The notes under the pieces: generated by a model | What the model was told of the DNA's origin: nothing | Database searches by the model: none | What the model saw: only the letters and a program-made list of their open reading frames with translations | Program-made: the position numbers and the translations under genes | NCBI GenBank assembly: GCA_028280815.1 | Contig: JANQLC010000022.1 | Coordinates: 1 to 64,000, forward strand | Source: Flavobacteriales bacterium | GTDB taxonomy: Bacteria; Bacteroidota; Bacteroidia; Flavobacteriales; JANQLC01 | DNA length: 64,000 bases | Direction: 5' to 3' | Shown here: piece after piece, positions 1-9,278 of the stretch | How the letters are laid out: every line of letters begins with the position of its first letter | How positions within the stretch are numbered: the stretch's first letter is position 1

Positions 1-159
1 GCAATTCCCTGCGAAATACCCTTATGGGAGTTGGATTCATGGGAACTGCTGCAGCCACATTAGCGCCGGCCTGCATAGAGGCTCGTAGCTTCCATTTCAC
101 CGATTCTCCAGTGGTGGCTCCTATCTATGATGTGAAGTGCACGGCTTCACAGCAGAAAC

Positions 160-357
160 TCAGTCTTCCGCTTGTCTTAGACTTTGGATGTATTTGGCTT
201 TTAATATTTGTTGGCGCCTCTTTACAGAAGGCTTTGTAAATTCCTGCTGCTGACGCAATTTGCGCAACATCCTCGTCCGGTCGAACTTTCGTTTAAAGCG
301 CTTCAGTGCTCTATCGATGGATTCGCCTTCCTTCACCGGTATGATCAACATATGCAT
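160..357 (-). CDS. rpsU: 30S ribosomal protein S21
   Basis: MHMLIIPVKEGESIDRALKRFKRKFDRTRMLRKLRQQQEFTKPSVKRR matches the S21 pattern; start taken at the MHM inside the 160..372 ORF. Confidence 0.93.
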   Translation of the reverse strand: MHMLIIPVKEGESIDRALKRFKRKFDRTRMLRKLRQQQEFTKPSVKRRQQILKAKYIQSLRQAED

Positions 358-385
358 TTTACTTCCTTCCACTTAAAATGTGGTG

Positions 386-393
386 CAAAGCTA
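386..393 (-). promoter_or_regulatory. Bacteroidota -7-like element TAGCTTTG upstream of rpsU
   Basis: CAAAGCTA on + strand, 29 nt before the rpsU start. Confidence 0.5.
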
Positions 394-442
394 TAGTTTT
401 TTGCCAATTTGAGGTTTTATTCTTAGACGCAAGACTTTATTC

Positions 443-1597
443 TTAAACGCAAGGCTTTATTCTCAAAATATTTCGTCCGATAACCACTTTTTGAATCTCA
501 CTGGTGCCCTCTCCGATGGTGCACAGCTTGGCATCTCGATAGAATTTTTCTACTGGAAAATCTTTGGTGTAGCCATATCCGCCGTGAATCTGTACCGCTT
601 CGTTGGCGATTTTCACACAGGCCTCTGAAGCGTATAGCTTACACATGGCACTCAACGTGGTGATCTTTCGATTTTTATTCTTTTCGTATGCCGCTTTGTG
701 CAATAGGCATTCCGAGGCTTGTATTTCGGTTGCCATTTCTGCCAATTTAAATGAAATACCCTGAAATTCGCCTATGGCTTTGCCAAATTGATGGCGCTCC
801 CTGGCATATTTTAGCGATGCTTCATAGGCTCCCTTTGCAATGCCCAGTGATAGCGCGCCGATTGAAATGCGCCCTCCATCCAGGATTTCCAAGGCCTGGG
901 TGAAGCCTTCACCCGCTGCGCCCAACATATTTTCATGCGGCACGCGGCAGTTGTCAAAGATGAGTTCTGCGGTTTCAGAAGCCCGCATGCCCAATTTGTC
1001 TTCCTTTTTACCCGAGCGAAACCCCGGTGTGCCCTTTTCAACCACAAAGGCCGATGTAGCATGTGAATCAGCCTTTTTACCCGTGCGGACAACCACTACG
1101 GCTAAATTTCCGCTAATTCCGTGTGTGATAAAATTTTTGGTGCCGTTGATCACCCATTGATCGCCTTCCCGAACGGCTGTGGCGCGCATCCCACCCGCAT
1201 CGGACCCGGTATTGTGCTCGGTTAAAGCCCAGGCGCCGATCCATTGTCCCGTCGCGAGCTTGGGAAGCCACCGCTCCTTTTGCGCCTCGCTTCCAAAGCT
1301 CAAAATGTGATTCGTGCACAGTGAATTGTGCGCGGCTACGGACAAGCCGATAGAAGAATCTACTTTGGCGATCTCTTCGACGATGGCGATGTATTCATGA
1401 TAACCCAAACCCGATCCTCCATAGGCTTCAGGCACCAGAATGCCCATGAAACCCATCTCGCCAAGGGCGCTGAATAGGGGTAACGGGAAAAGCTGTTCTT
1501 CATCCCATTTCTTGACGTTGGGCTCGATGTGCTGACGGGCGAAATCACGTGCGGATTGCGCAACCATAACACAGGTATCGGAATAGTCAAAGTCCAT
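443..1597 (-). CDS. acyl-CoA dehydrogenase
   Basis: 384 aa; ACAD signatures GAWALTEHNTGSDAGG and QIHGGYGYTKDFPVEKFYRDAKLCTIGEGTSEIQ. Confidence 0.95.
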   Translation of the reverse strand: MDFDYSDTCVMVAQSARDFARQHIEPNVKKWDEEQLFPLPLFSALGEMGFMGILVPEAYGGSGLGYHEYIAIVEEIAKVDSSIGLSVAAHNSLCTNHILSFGSEAQKERWLPKLATGQWIGAWALTEHNTGSDAGGMRATAVREGDQWVINGTKNFITHGISGNLAVVVVRTGKKADSHATSAFVVEKGTPGFRSGKKEDKLGMRASETAELIFDNCRVPHENMLGAAGEGFTQALEILDGGRISIGALSLGIAKGAYEASLKYARERHQFGKAIGEFQGISFKLAEMATEIQASECLLHKAAYEKNKNRKITTLSAMCKLYASEACVKIANEAVQIHGGYGYTKDFPVEKFYRDAKLCTIGEGTSEIQKVVIGRNILRIKPCV

Positions 1598-1606
1598 TTA
1601 TACCAT

Positions 1607-2542
1607 TTACTCAGCTATCAAATTGGGCTTCAAATATAATCTAATTTTATCGAAGTCTTTTCCCCGGAAAGCCGGCAGCTTTCTCAACTGTTCCACATTT
1701 TGAAACCGCCCGCCACCACGCCGCAATTGAAAGATTTGCTCAACCATGTCATAATCGAAATACGGATGTCGAAGCAGGGTTTTGAAACCGACTCGGTTGA
1801 TATCCATTCGGCGAATTTTTGTTGGATCGATCCGCGCATACCGGCTTAGAAATGCAAGGGACGCGCTATCCATGTGATACACCTCATCGAGTTGCGAAAA
1901 CCGCATATAGCCGCCGAGCATCTCCCGATAGGTGATCAGAGCGGGAGCCACCCTGTGGAGCGGTGGCAGCGCTTTTAGATCGCTTAAGGACACCGTATTT
2001 AAATCAAAGGTTTTGTAAGCGGTGCCCTCGGACCGGGTCGCGCTATTCAGCTTTTGGGGTTTTTCACTCGTCTCAGCCGGTTTTGAAAATCGAATAAACG
2101 GTTCGATCTCAGCAAATTTTTTGGCCCTGATCACGTATGATCGCTGGATTTGAGCCTTGTTCTCAAAGCCGCCTAAGCTGCGTCTGTACTTTAGAATTGA
2201 CTGCGCCTGCCGCTTGGAAAAACCCAAGGCCATCCAGCCTTCTCCATCCAGGCGATTGGGATCGAAAAACCGCGGCAAAGCGGCTTTCCCAGCGATCCCT
2301 TTACCGCGTTTTGAAGCCGGATGCGAAACGCTAAGTGATTTTGAAGTGGAATCCTTCTGTTCGGCATCCAAAATTTTTGCCTTAAACGCATCCCACTCCC
2401 TTAGAGAAACCCTTTGATCTGGGGTGAAGATCGAGAAATCAAAGAAGAGGATCACCAGCTCTAGGACGATTATCAGGAACGCGGTCACTAAGATTCCCAA
2501 CCGGATTTGCTTGGGAAAGTCAAATGGAGCTTTAGAGTGCAT
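1607..2542 (-). CDS. helix-hairpin-helix (ComEA-like) domain protein with N-terminal TM segment
   Basis: Repeated HhH-like segments (FDLNTVSLSDLKALPPLHRVAPALITYREMLGGY; DINRVGFKTLLRHPYFDYDMVEQIFQLRRGGGRFQNVEQL). Confidence 0.8.
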   Translation of the reverse strand: MHSKAPFDFPKQIRLGILVTAFLIIVLELVILFFDFSIFTPDQRVSLREWDAFKAKILDAEQKDSTSKSLSVSHPASKRGKGIAGKAALPRFFDPNRLDGEGWMALGFSKRQAQSILKYRRSLGGFENKAQIQRSYVIRAKKFAEIEPFIRFSKPAETSEKPQKLNSATRSEGTAYKTFDLNTVSLSDLKALPPLHRVAPALITYREMLGGYMRFSQLDEVYHMDSASLAFLSRYARIDPTKIRRMDINRVGFKTLLRHPYFDYDMVEQIFQLRRGGGRFQNVEQLRKLPAFRGKDFDKIRLYLKPNLIAE

Positions 2543-2569
2543 GGAGAAATCTATTTTTTTGACACCTGT

Positions 2570-4622
2570 TTATTCACCTTTGTGTAATATTTTATCACCC
2601 TTCAACTTACTCAGGTAAGCGTGTAAATCGCTGCGCACCTCACCCGAGGGTATGTAAAGGCCCAAGACATTGGGGAGCGCCATAAGCAGCACAAATAGAT
2701 CGACGAGATCGATTATGGAGTGCAGAGAAACCGATGCCCCCACTATGGCGAAAATGCCATACAACACGCAGAGTAAAATCTCTACTCGCCTATTGGCGCC
2801 AAAGAGATATAGGGAAGCCCGAATGGCATAATAACCCCAGCTTAGCGCAGTGGAAAGGCCGAGTAATAATATGATGGGGATGAACAGGTACTCCTCCATC
2901 ATCCCAATTTGGCTCTTAATGGCAGCTGAGGTGAGATCCACACCCCCTAAGTCCTGTACTTGATAGTGGTAGGTAAGGACTAAAATCAAAGCGGTCAAAG
3001 TGCAAACCACAACTGAGTCGATAAAAGGACCTATGGAAGCGACGAGGCCCACCGAAATGGGACGATTGGTTTTCGTCTCGCTATGCGCTATAGGAGCGGT
3101 GCCGACTCCGGCCTCATTGGAAAAAGCACCCCGCCGAATCCCCAGGATCAGAACCCCTAGCACCCCACCTTTCAAGGCGCCTGGGTTAAAAGCGCCACGG
3201 ATGATCAGCTCAAAGGCCCCTCCGACCTCTGCCGCATTGAGCGAGATCACGATTAAGCCCAACAAAACATGTCCAATGCACATAAAGGGAACTACTTTTT
3301 CCGTAACCCTCACCAACCGCTTTACGCGGCCGATGAGAATCACGCCCAGCGTAGCACCGAAGACTATCCCGATCTGAATGCCTCGCCCTTTGAGGCTTGG
3401 AAACACCCCCTGGAGGAAGACAGATGATTGGTTGCAAGAGAATAGGTTTGAAGAGCCAAAGGCAGCGATAAGCGTAAAAACGGCGAGAAGCTTACCCAAA
3501 CCCTTTAAATTACGGCGCCGCAAACCGCGGCTCAAATAGTTCATGGGGCCGCCGAGAATGTAGCCGCCTTTCCTGAGCGCACGGTATTTAACACTCAGAC
3601 TACAGAACACAAATTTGACTGCCATGCCGAAAAATCCGGACACCCAAATCCAAAACATAGCCCCTGGCCCCCAAGGAAATGGCCGCCGCCACGCCAGCGA
3701 CATTTCCTAGGCCGACGGTGCTCGAAAGCGCTGCGCTCAAAGCCTGAAAGTGGGTCACTTCTCTCCAGCGCATCGGGTTCATGAAACCTTTGATCAAATG
3801 CCAACTGAATGCTGTGCCCAAATTTCCGGATGGGTATAAAGCCCATTCTAATGCTGAGAAAGAGCGCGCCTGCAACCAACCAAAGTACGATGAACGGGGC
3901 GTTCTTTTTTCGCAGATCTCCATTGGGATATAACAAGGGTACCGGCCGTTCGTATTGGATGAAGCCTAGGTTTTGTACCCGGGCATTTGACCCATCTTGC
4001 GAATCGCGGATCGATTCACCGGGTTCGACCCGCTCTTTAACGATTCCTTCTGCAGGTGCATAAACGCCTATACCTCTTTGTTACCCCGGGCTACCAACGC
4101 GAGCAACGCCTCTCTTTCTACCGCTTGTCCATCGGGTACCTCCCACTCTTCAAAGGTGATTTTTGTACCTTCTCCAGGCCGACTCGGCACCTCAATCGCT
4201 CGCCTACCAGCATAAAATACCGGGTCGTAAAGCCCCAAAGCGGAAAAGGGATCAAAAAACAAAATTTTGTCCATCCACTCCTTAACGATCATTACGACCC
4301 CTTCAAAACGCTCGGAAATGGATAGGGGCTGGACCTCAAACGTCTCTTTAACCGTATCCCCAGCGGCGTTTGTAACCGCTACCGTATAGGGAATTCCTTC
4401 AGTCAATCCAGTCGCCTTATCGGCATCTAAGGGTATATCGCGATCGCTCCACTTGTATTGATAGGGTGGCAGGCCGCCCCTGACTTGTAGCTCGATCAAA
4501 CCATCGTTTATCCCTTTGGAGGGATTTTCGATCTCTGCATGAACTTCCAATCGACCCTGGGCAAACACAGCGGTAGGCAGATATAGGGTTAAAAGCGCGA
4601 CGTAAAATCTACTCATAATCAC
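2570..4622 (-). pseudogene. AGCS-family (Na+/alanine-type) symporter with N-terminal SprB-like and biotinyl/lipoyl-like segments, broken by at least 3 frameshifts
   Basis: Consecutive collinear pieces in different frames: 4068..4622 (signal peptide, GGLPPYQYKWSD), then VYAPAEGIVKERVEPGESI...[36 protein letters not shown], then [40 protein letters not shown], then [20 protein letters not shown]...(2570..3703). Confidence 0.85.
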
Positions 4623-5573
4623 AGGTTTAAATACTGAATTGTTTTTTAATTCACCAGTATTTGATTTTCAAATATAGCCTTTTTCCCGATTTGAACCCAT
4701 GAGATACGTTTGGAATGGGGGCCGGATTCGCAATTGATGAGCACAACCCAATCCAGCATCTCAGTCATTCCGAGATCGCAAGGTTTTGATGGATTTTCCC
4801 CATCGCTCTACCTCCGTACTGTGCGATAGCCTTTCCCTGGGGATTTACGGCCGCGGCATTTGGCGATGAACAGCCTGACGATGGATGTCCCTTGCCGCTT
4901 TGTGCCACAGCTTCTAACCGGCTTGTCATGCGCTTTTAACCGGGCAAAACCAATGGCGTCATACGTTGAATCAGGTGCTGTAAATCGCGTCTAAAACTGT
5001 ATTTTTTCTCAGCGTTCACAGTTGAAAAGGGTTTTAAGACCCTATCCTTTGTGCGCTTCGCATGTGATGGATGTGTTACCAAACCCTGTGCTCAGGCTTT
5101 AAAATCTTCGTTAAAAGGGCTCTGTCTTTGTAATTTCAAGTGTGTGATGGAACGAATAAATCGATTTAAAAAGAAACCCGAAAAGCATTGGCTCGATTCA
5201 TCTGAGCTGAGCGGGCTAAGTGTGGACTTGCTATTATCCATAATGGTTTTAACCCCAGGCTTAAACGCGGTGAAAGGAAAAATGGGTCTTTTATTATGTA
5301 TAGCCGTATCAGCGATGACAGTTGTCGGGTATTTTTCGCTTGGAAAAGCTGTTTTCGTCGTAGAAGACTTGCGGAATAATATCACTTAGAATGCGCTTTT
5401 GGATCGGCGTATTCAACCGTTAAAAATAAACGATCTGAAATGGGCACACAGCTGTTCAAAAAAGCGCTTTCCGCCCCCCATTAGGATAAGACCTTCCGGT
5501 AAACCCCGCATTCGCACACTAGGGTCTAAGCCTGATGCAGATGATTTTTCAGGCTTGCAAATGATTTCCGAAT

Positions 5574-6677
5574 TTAAGCCGATGTGTCCGGGGATGGGGG
5601 CACTCCAGCTGCCTGCAGTTTTTCAGCGTTTTCCGCTATTTTAAGGGCTTCGATCAAGCCTTTTATATCACCGTTCATAAAGGCGGTCAAATCGTATATG
5701 GATTTGTTGATCCGGTGGTCGGTCACCCGACCTTGGGGATAGTTGTAGGTTCTGATTTTCGCCGAGCGATCCCCGGTGGAAACCAGTGATCGCCGTTGCT
5801 GCGCTCGCGCGCTGTGCGCCCTTTCCAACTCGATTTGATATAGACGCGAGCGCAGTACCTGTAGGGCTTTGTCATAGTTTTTGTGCTGCGAACGCCCGGC
5901 CTGGCATTCCACCACGATACCCGTGGGTAGGTGCGTCAAGCGAATGGCCGATTCGGTTTTGTTCACGTGTTGTCCCCCTGCACCGGAAGATCGAAATGTA
6001 TCCTTGCGGATATCGCTTGGCTCGATGCTTACATCGACTCCTTCCGCTTCGGGTAAAACCGCTACGGTAACCGCCGAGGTGTGTACGCGTCCTTGCGATT
6101 CGGTCTCGGGCACGCGCTGCACGCGGTGTACCCCACTCTCGAACTTGAGCGTGCCGTATACGCCCTCCCCACGCACATCCACCACCAGCTCCTTAAAGCC
6201 GCTACCCCCACCTTCGGTCGAGTTGAGCACTTCAAACCGCCAGCCTTTTTCCGCGAAGAGCAGGCTGTACATACGAAACATATCCGCTGCAAAAAGGGCC
6301 GCTTCGTCACCACCCGTACCCGCGCGAATCTCTACGATGGCATTCTTATCATCCTCGGGGTCCGCGGGAATTAAGAGGCATTTGATCTCCGACTCCAACT
6401 CGGGCAAGCGCGCTTCAGCCGCTGCCTTCTCCGCCTGTGCCAAGGCCCGCATCTCTGAATCCGTACCGTTTTCAATGATTTGCTCTGCCTCTCGAATCAA
6501 ATCGAGCCCAGCCTGATAGCGCTGGTAAACCGCCACCACTTTGCTTAGTTCTTTGTATTCCTTACTGAGTTTGATATGCTTTTCCCGGTCCGATAAGACA
6601 TCGGGTCGGCTGAGCGCTGAGGCCAGAGCCTCGTATCGATCGCTTATACCCCGCAGTTTTTCAACTAAGCTCGACAT
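5574..6677 (-). CDS. prfA: peptide chain release factor 1
   Basis: GGQ motif RSSGAGGQHVNKTESAIRLTHLPTGIVVECQAGRSQHKN; PxT-type N-terminal half; start at MSSLVEKLRGISDRYEAL. Confidence 0.95.
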   Translation of the reverse strand: MSSLVEKLRGISDRYEALASALSRPDVLSDREKHIKLSKEYKELSKVVAVYQRYQAGLDLIREAEQIIENGTDSEMRALAQAEKAAAEARLPELESEIKCLLIPADPEDDKNAIVEIRAGTGGDEAALFAADMFRMYSLLFAEKGWRFEVLNSTEGGGSGFKELVVDVRGEGVYGTLKFESGVHRVQRVPETESQGRVHTSAVTVAVLPEAEGVDVSIEPSDIRKDTFRSSGAGGQHVNKTESAIRLTHLPTGIVVECQAGRSQHKNYDKALQVLRSRLYQIELERAHSARAQQRRSLVSTGDRSAKIRTYNYPQGRVTDHRINKSIYDLTAFMNGDIKGLIEALKIAENAEKLQAAGVPPSPDTSA

Positions 6678-6699
6678 GGGTTTAGGGGCTCTGAACCGA

Positions 6700-6707
6700 C
6701 AAAGATA
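6700..6707 (-). promoter_or_regulatory. -7-like TATCTTTG upstream of prfA
   Basis: CAAAGATA on + strand, 23 nt from the start. Confidence 0.5.
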
Positions 6708-6970
6708 CGGCTTTGTCCCATCTCGTGGTGTGTAAGGCGCCCCCGAGGCTTGCAAGGTCATCCGGTTTGAAAATGCGAGCATAGTCCTTTTTAGAGCCTA
6801 CACTTTGAGCTTAAAAATGCTTATCTTACCGCATTCTAAGGTTGATTTTCCCCTGTAGGGAACCCTCTTGGTTTTCAAAGCACGTATGAAAAATTCGCAG
6901 TTATAAAAATGACTTTAAAACCCTTCCATTCCAAAATCTCTACATCGCTGCGCTTTCAATCGGATTTCAA

Positions 6971-6978
6971 TATATTTG
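6971..6978 (+). promoter_or_regulatory. -7-like TATATTTG upstream of the C1 peptidase
   Basis: 18 nt before the ATG. Confidence 0.5.
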
Positions 6979-6996
6979 CATCTCAAAATCAGTTCG

Positions 6997-8187
6997 ATGA
7001 AAAAGGTAAAAACATTCCTGATACTCTTATGTGCTGGTATGGCAGCGACCTATGCACAAGACGACCGAGTACAAAATCCAAACACCGCTGCCAAAGGGGG
7101 ATTTCAATTTACCACGGTGTTGAATGCGGAGGCCATGCCGGTCAAAAGCCAAGGTAGGTCGGGTACCTGTTGGAGTTATTCGGGTACTTCTTTTTTAGAA
7201 TCGGAAATGATCAAAGCCGGCAAAAAACCTGTGGATTTATCGGAGATGTTTGTCGTTCGAAACGAATACATCGAAAAGGCCAAAATGTATGTGCGCATGC
7301 ATGGTGCATTGGACTATGGACAAGGGGGGGAGCTCCACGATGTGATCAACTTGTACCGAAAGTACGGTGCGGCGCCTTATTCGGTTTACACCGGCTTGCA
7401 CTACGGTACAAAGACCAATCAGTTCGCCGAGTTCGCTGCGATATTAAAGGGCTTCTTACAAGCGGTGGTCGAAGATAAAAACGCCAGGCTTTCAACGGCA
7501 TGGCTCCCCGCTTTCACAAAAGTGGTGGACAGCTACCTCGGAAAATTTCCCAAGACCTTCACCTATAAGGGCAAAACCTATACACCCAAATCCTTTGCCA
7601 GAGAAGTAGTCGGCTTAAACCCCGATGACTACATCGAGTTTACCTCTTGGGAAAGCGAGCCCAAATGGAAACCCGTCTTGCTAGCTGTACCCGATAATTG
7701 GTCGTACGACAAGGCGTGGAATGTGCCTTTTGAAGACATGACCCGAATCGTCGACCAAGCCTTGCACAAGGGTTATACCGTGGGCTGGGCAACCGATGTC
7801 TCAGAGCTGGGTTTTTCCAGGAAAAAGGGTATTGCTTATGTACCGGACAAGGCAGCAGCCGACATGACGTTTAAAGAGAAGATAGCCCGGTTTAATGAGC
7901 CGAAGAAGGAGCGAGAGACAACGGCAGAAATGCGTCAACGGGCTTTTGACGACTACGAGACGACCGATGACCACGGCATGCAAATCGTCGGACTGGCCAG
8001 GGACCAAAACGGCAAGGCGTATTATAGGGTAAAAAATTCTTGGGGCCCCAAAAAGGGTCGTCAAGGGTATTGGTATGTGACCAAGGATTACTTCCGGTAT
8101 AAGACCACCGCTTTTTTGCTGAACAAAAAAGCCTTGTCCAAGGCTGTGCGCAAGCGCATCGAGAACTACAAGCCTTACGGTGTATAG
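6997..8187 (+). CDS. secreted C1-family (bleomycin hydrolase/PepC-like) cysteine peptidase
   Basis: Signal peptide MKKVKTFLILLCAGMAATYAQ; catalytic QGRSGTCWSYSGTSFLESE, DDHGMQIVGLARD, VKNSWGPKKGRQGYWYVT. Confidence 0.93.
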   Translation: MKKVKTFLILLCAGMAATYAQDDRVQNPNTAAKGGFQFTTVLNAEAMPVKSQGRSGTCWSYSGTSFLESEMIKAGKKPVDLSEMFVVRNEYIEKAKMYVRMHGALDYGQGGELHDVINLYRKYGAAPYSVYTGLHYGTKTNQFAEFAAILKGFLQAVVEDKNARLSTAWLPAFTKVVDSYLGKFPKTFTYKGKTYTPKSFAREVVGLNPDDYIEFTSWESEPKWKPVLLAVPDNWSYDKAWNVPFEDMTRIVDQALHKGYTVGWATDVSELGFSRKKGIAYVPDKAAADMTFKEKIARFNEPKKERETTAEMRQRAFDDYETTDDHGMQIVGLARDQNGKAYYRVKNSWGPKKGRQGYWYVTKDYFRYKTTAFLLNKKALSKAVRKRIENYKPYGV

Positions 8188-8219
8188 CAAAGGGCTCGGC
8201 ACAGGCATTTCTCGATTTC

Positions 8220-9075
8220 GTATGTATCCCGCTCTCTTTCCTTTGATTCCACGTGCGGGGAGACCCTCTGTTTGACAGTCTAAAACGAGTTTTGTCTTTT
8301 TGTGTTTGTGCTTGTGTTGGGCTGCGCCGACCTTTGTCGGTTGGTGTTTGCCCTTTTAATCTGGTTTGAAATCCAGGCGCTCATTCTTTGCCCTGTGGTC
8401 AGCTATGCCGACTCTCATCACAGATATTACAGAATTTGCCTCCATGGGTGAATCCAAAAGCTGGTTTCGTCGTTTCTGTTCGCGCTTGTCAGGATAAAAA
8501 GGTCTATTCTCATCCTTATCCTACATGAGGCATTTTAACTCGCCACATCATTTTTTAGCATTCGTCTCTATGAGAAGGGTTTAAAAAGCGAGGCTTTTTT
8601 CCGTGTGGGGACTAAGCGTGGACTTATCTCTTTGTGTTTGCTACTCTTGTATGGGCCAAAGGCGCTTTTTTGTCTTTATCCCCCATGGGGCATCTGAGCC
8701 TCCAGCTCTATTTTTTCCCTTTTGCATCGGTCTAGGGAGGAGACTCGTTTTTGGTTTCCATTTGGCAGTTTGAGAAGTGCGTATCATCCTTTTGTATTCG
8801 TCTGTGCGTGGGGGCTTAAGAAAGCGGTCCCATTTTTTGGCCTCTGGTTGACGGCTTAAAAGGCGTACCTCATTCCCTATATTCCTATGCTGTGCTCCAG
8901 CTGCAAAAGCGGCATGAGATCGTTGCGATCAAATCAATACAGCGCTGCCCTCGGAGCCTTTGAGAAAGGGCTATATTTTTTTGTTTTTACCCCTGTGATA
9001 GGGCTTCTGTACATCCTGTATCTCTGTTATCGGCTTTGCCGTTGGGAAAATAAATTATGCGGCATGAAGCGATAA
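8220..9075 (+). repeat. degenerate ~40-50 bp tandem-like repeat island (T-rich orientation)
   Basis: Recurring units such as CATCCTTTTGTATTCGTCTGTGCGTGGGGGCTTAAGAAAGCGGTCCC / ATTTTTTGGCCTCTGGTTGACGGCTTAAAAGGCGTACCTC / CTTTTTTGTCTTTATCCCCCATGGGGCATCTGAGCC; no long ORF. Confidence 0.55.
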
Positions 9076-9278
9076 ACCCGGCCCTGAGTTATCTGCAACC
9101 AAAAGCGAAACAACCCAAGTAGAATCACAATGAATGAAACCCGCAAACAAATGAACTCACAACCCAAGGCGACCAAAACTGCTCAGTTAGCTACAGACTA
9201 GACCACACCCAAGGTCCAAGGTTACGGCATTTGAGAGAAACGTATGACTTATCTGCTTTGCACACATACGTCTTGCTT

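Noticed and set aside
2570-4622. Programmed frameshifting in the AGCS gene
   Set aside because: Three or more frame changes at unrelated positions; no common slippery site apart from one G run. Pseudogene or sequence errors more likely.
5881-6516. 211-aa plus-strand ORF
   Set aside because: Antisense to prfA; composition typical of a shadow ORF.
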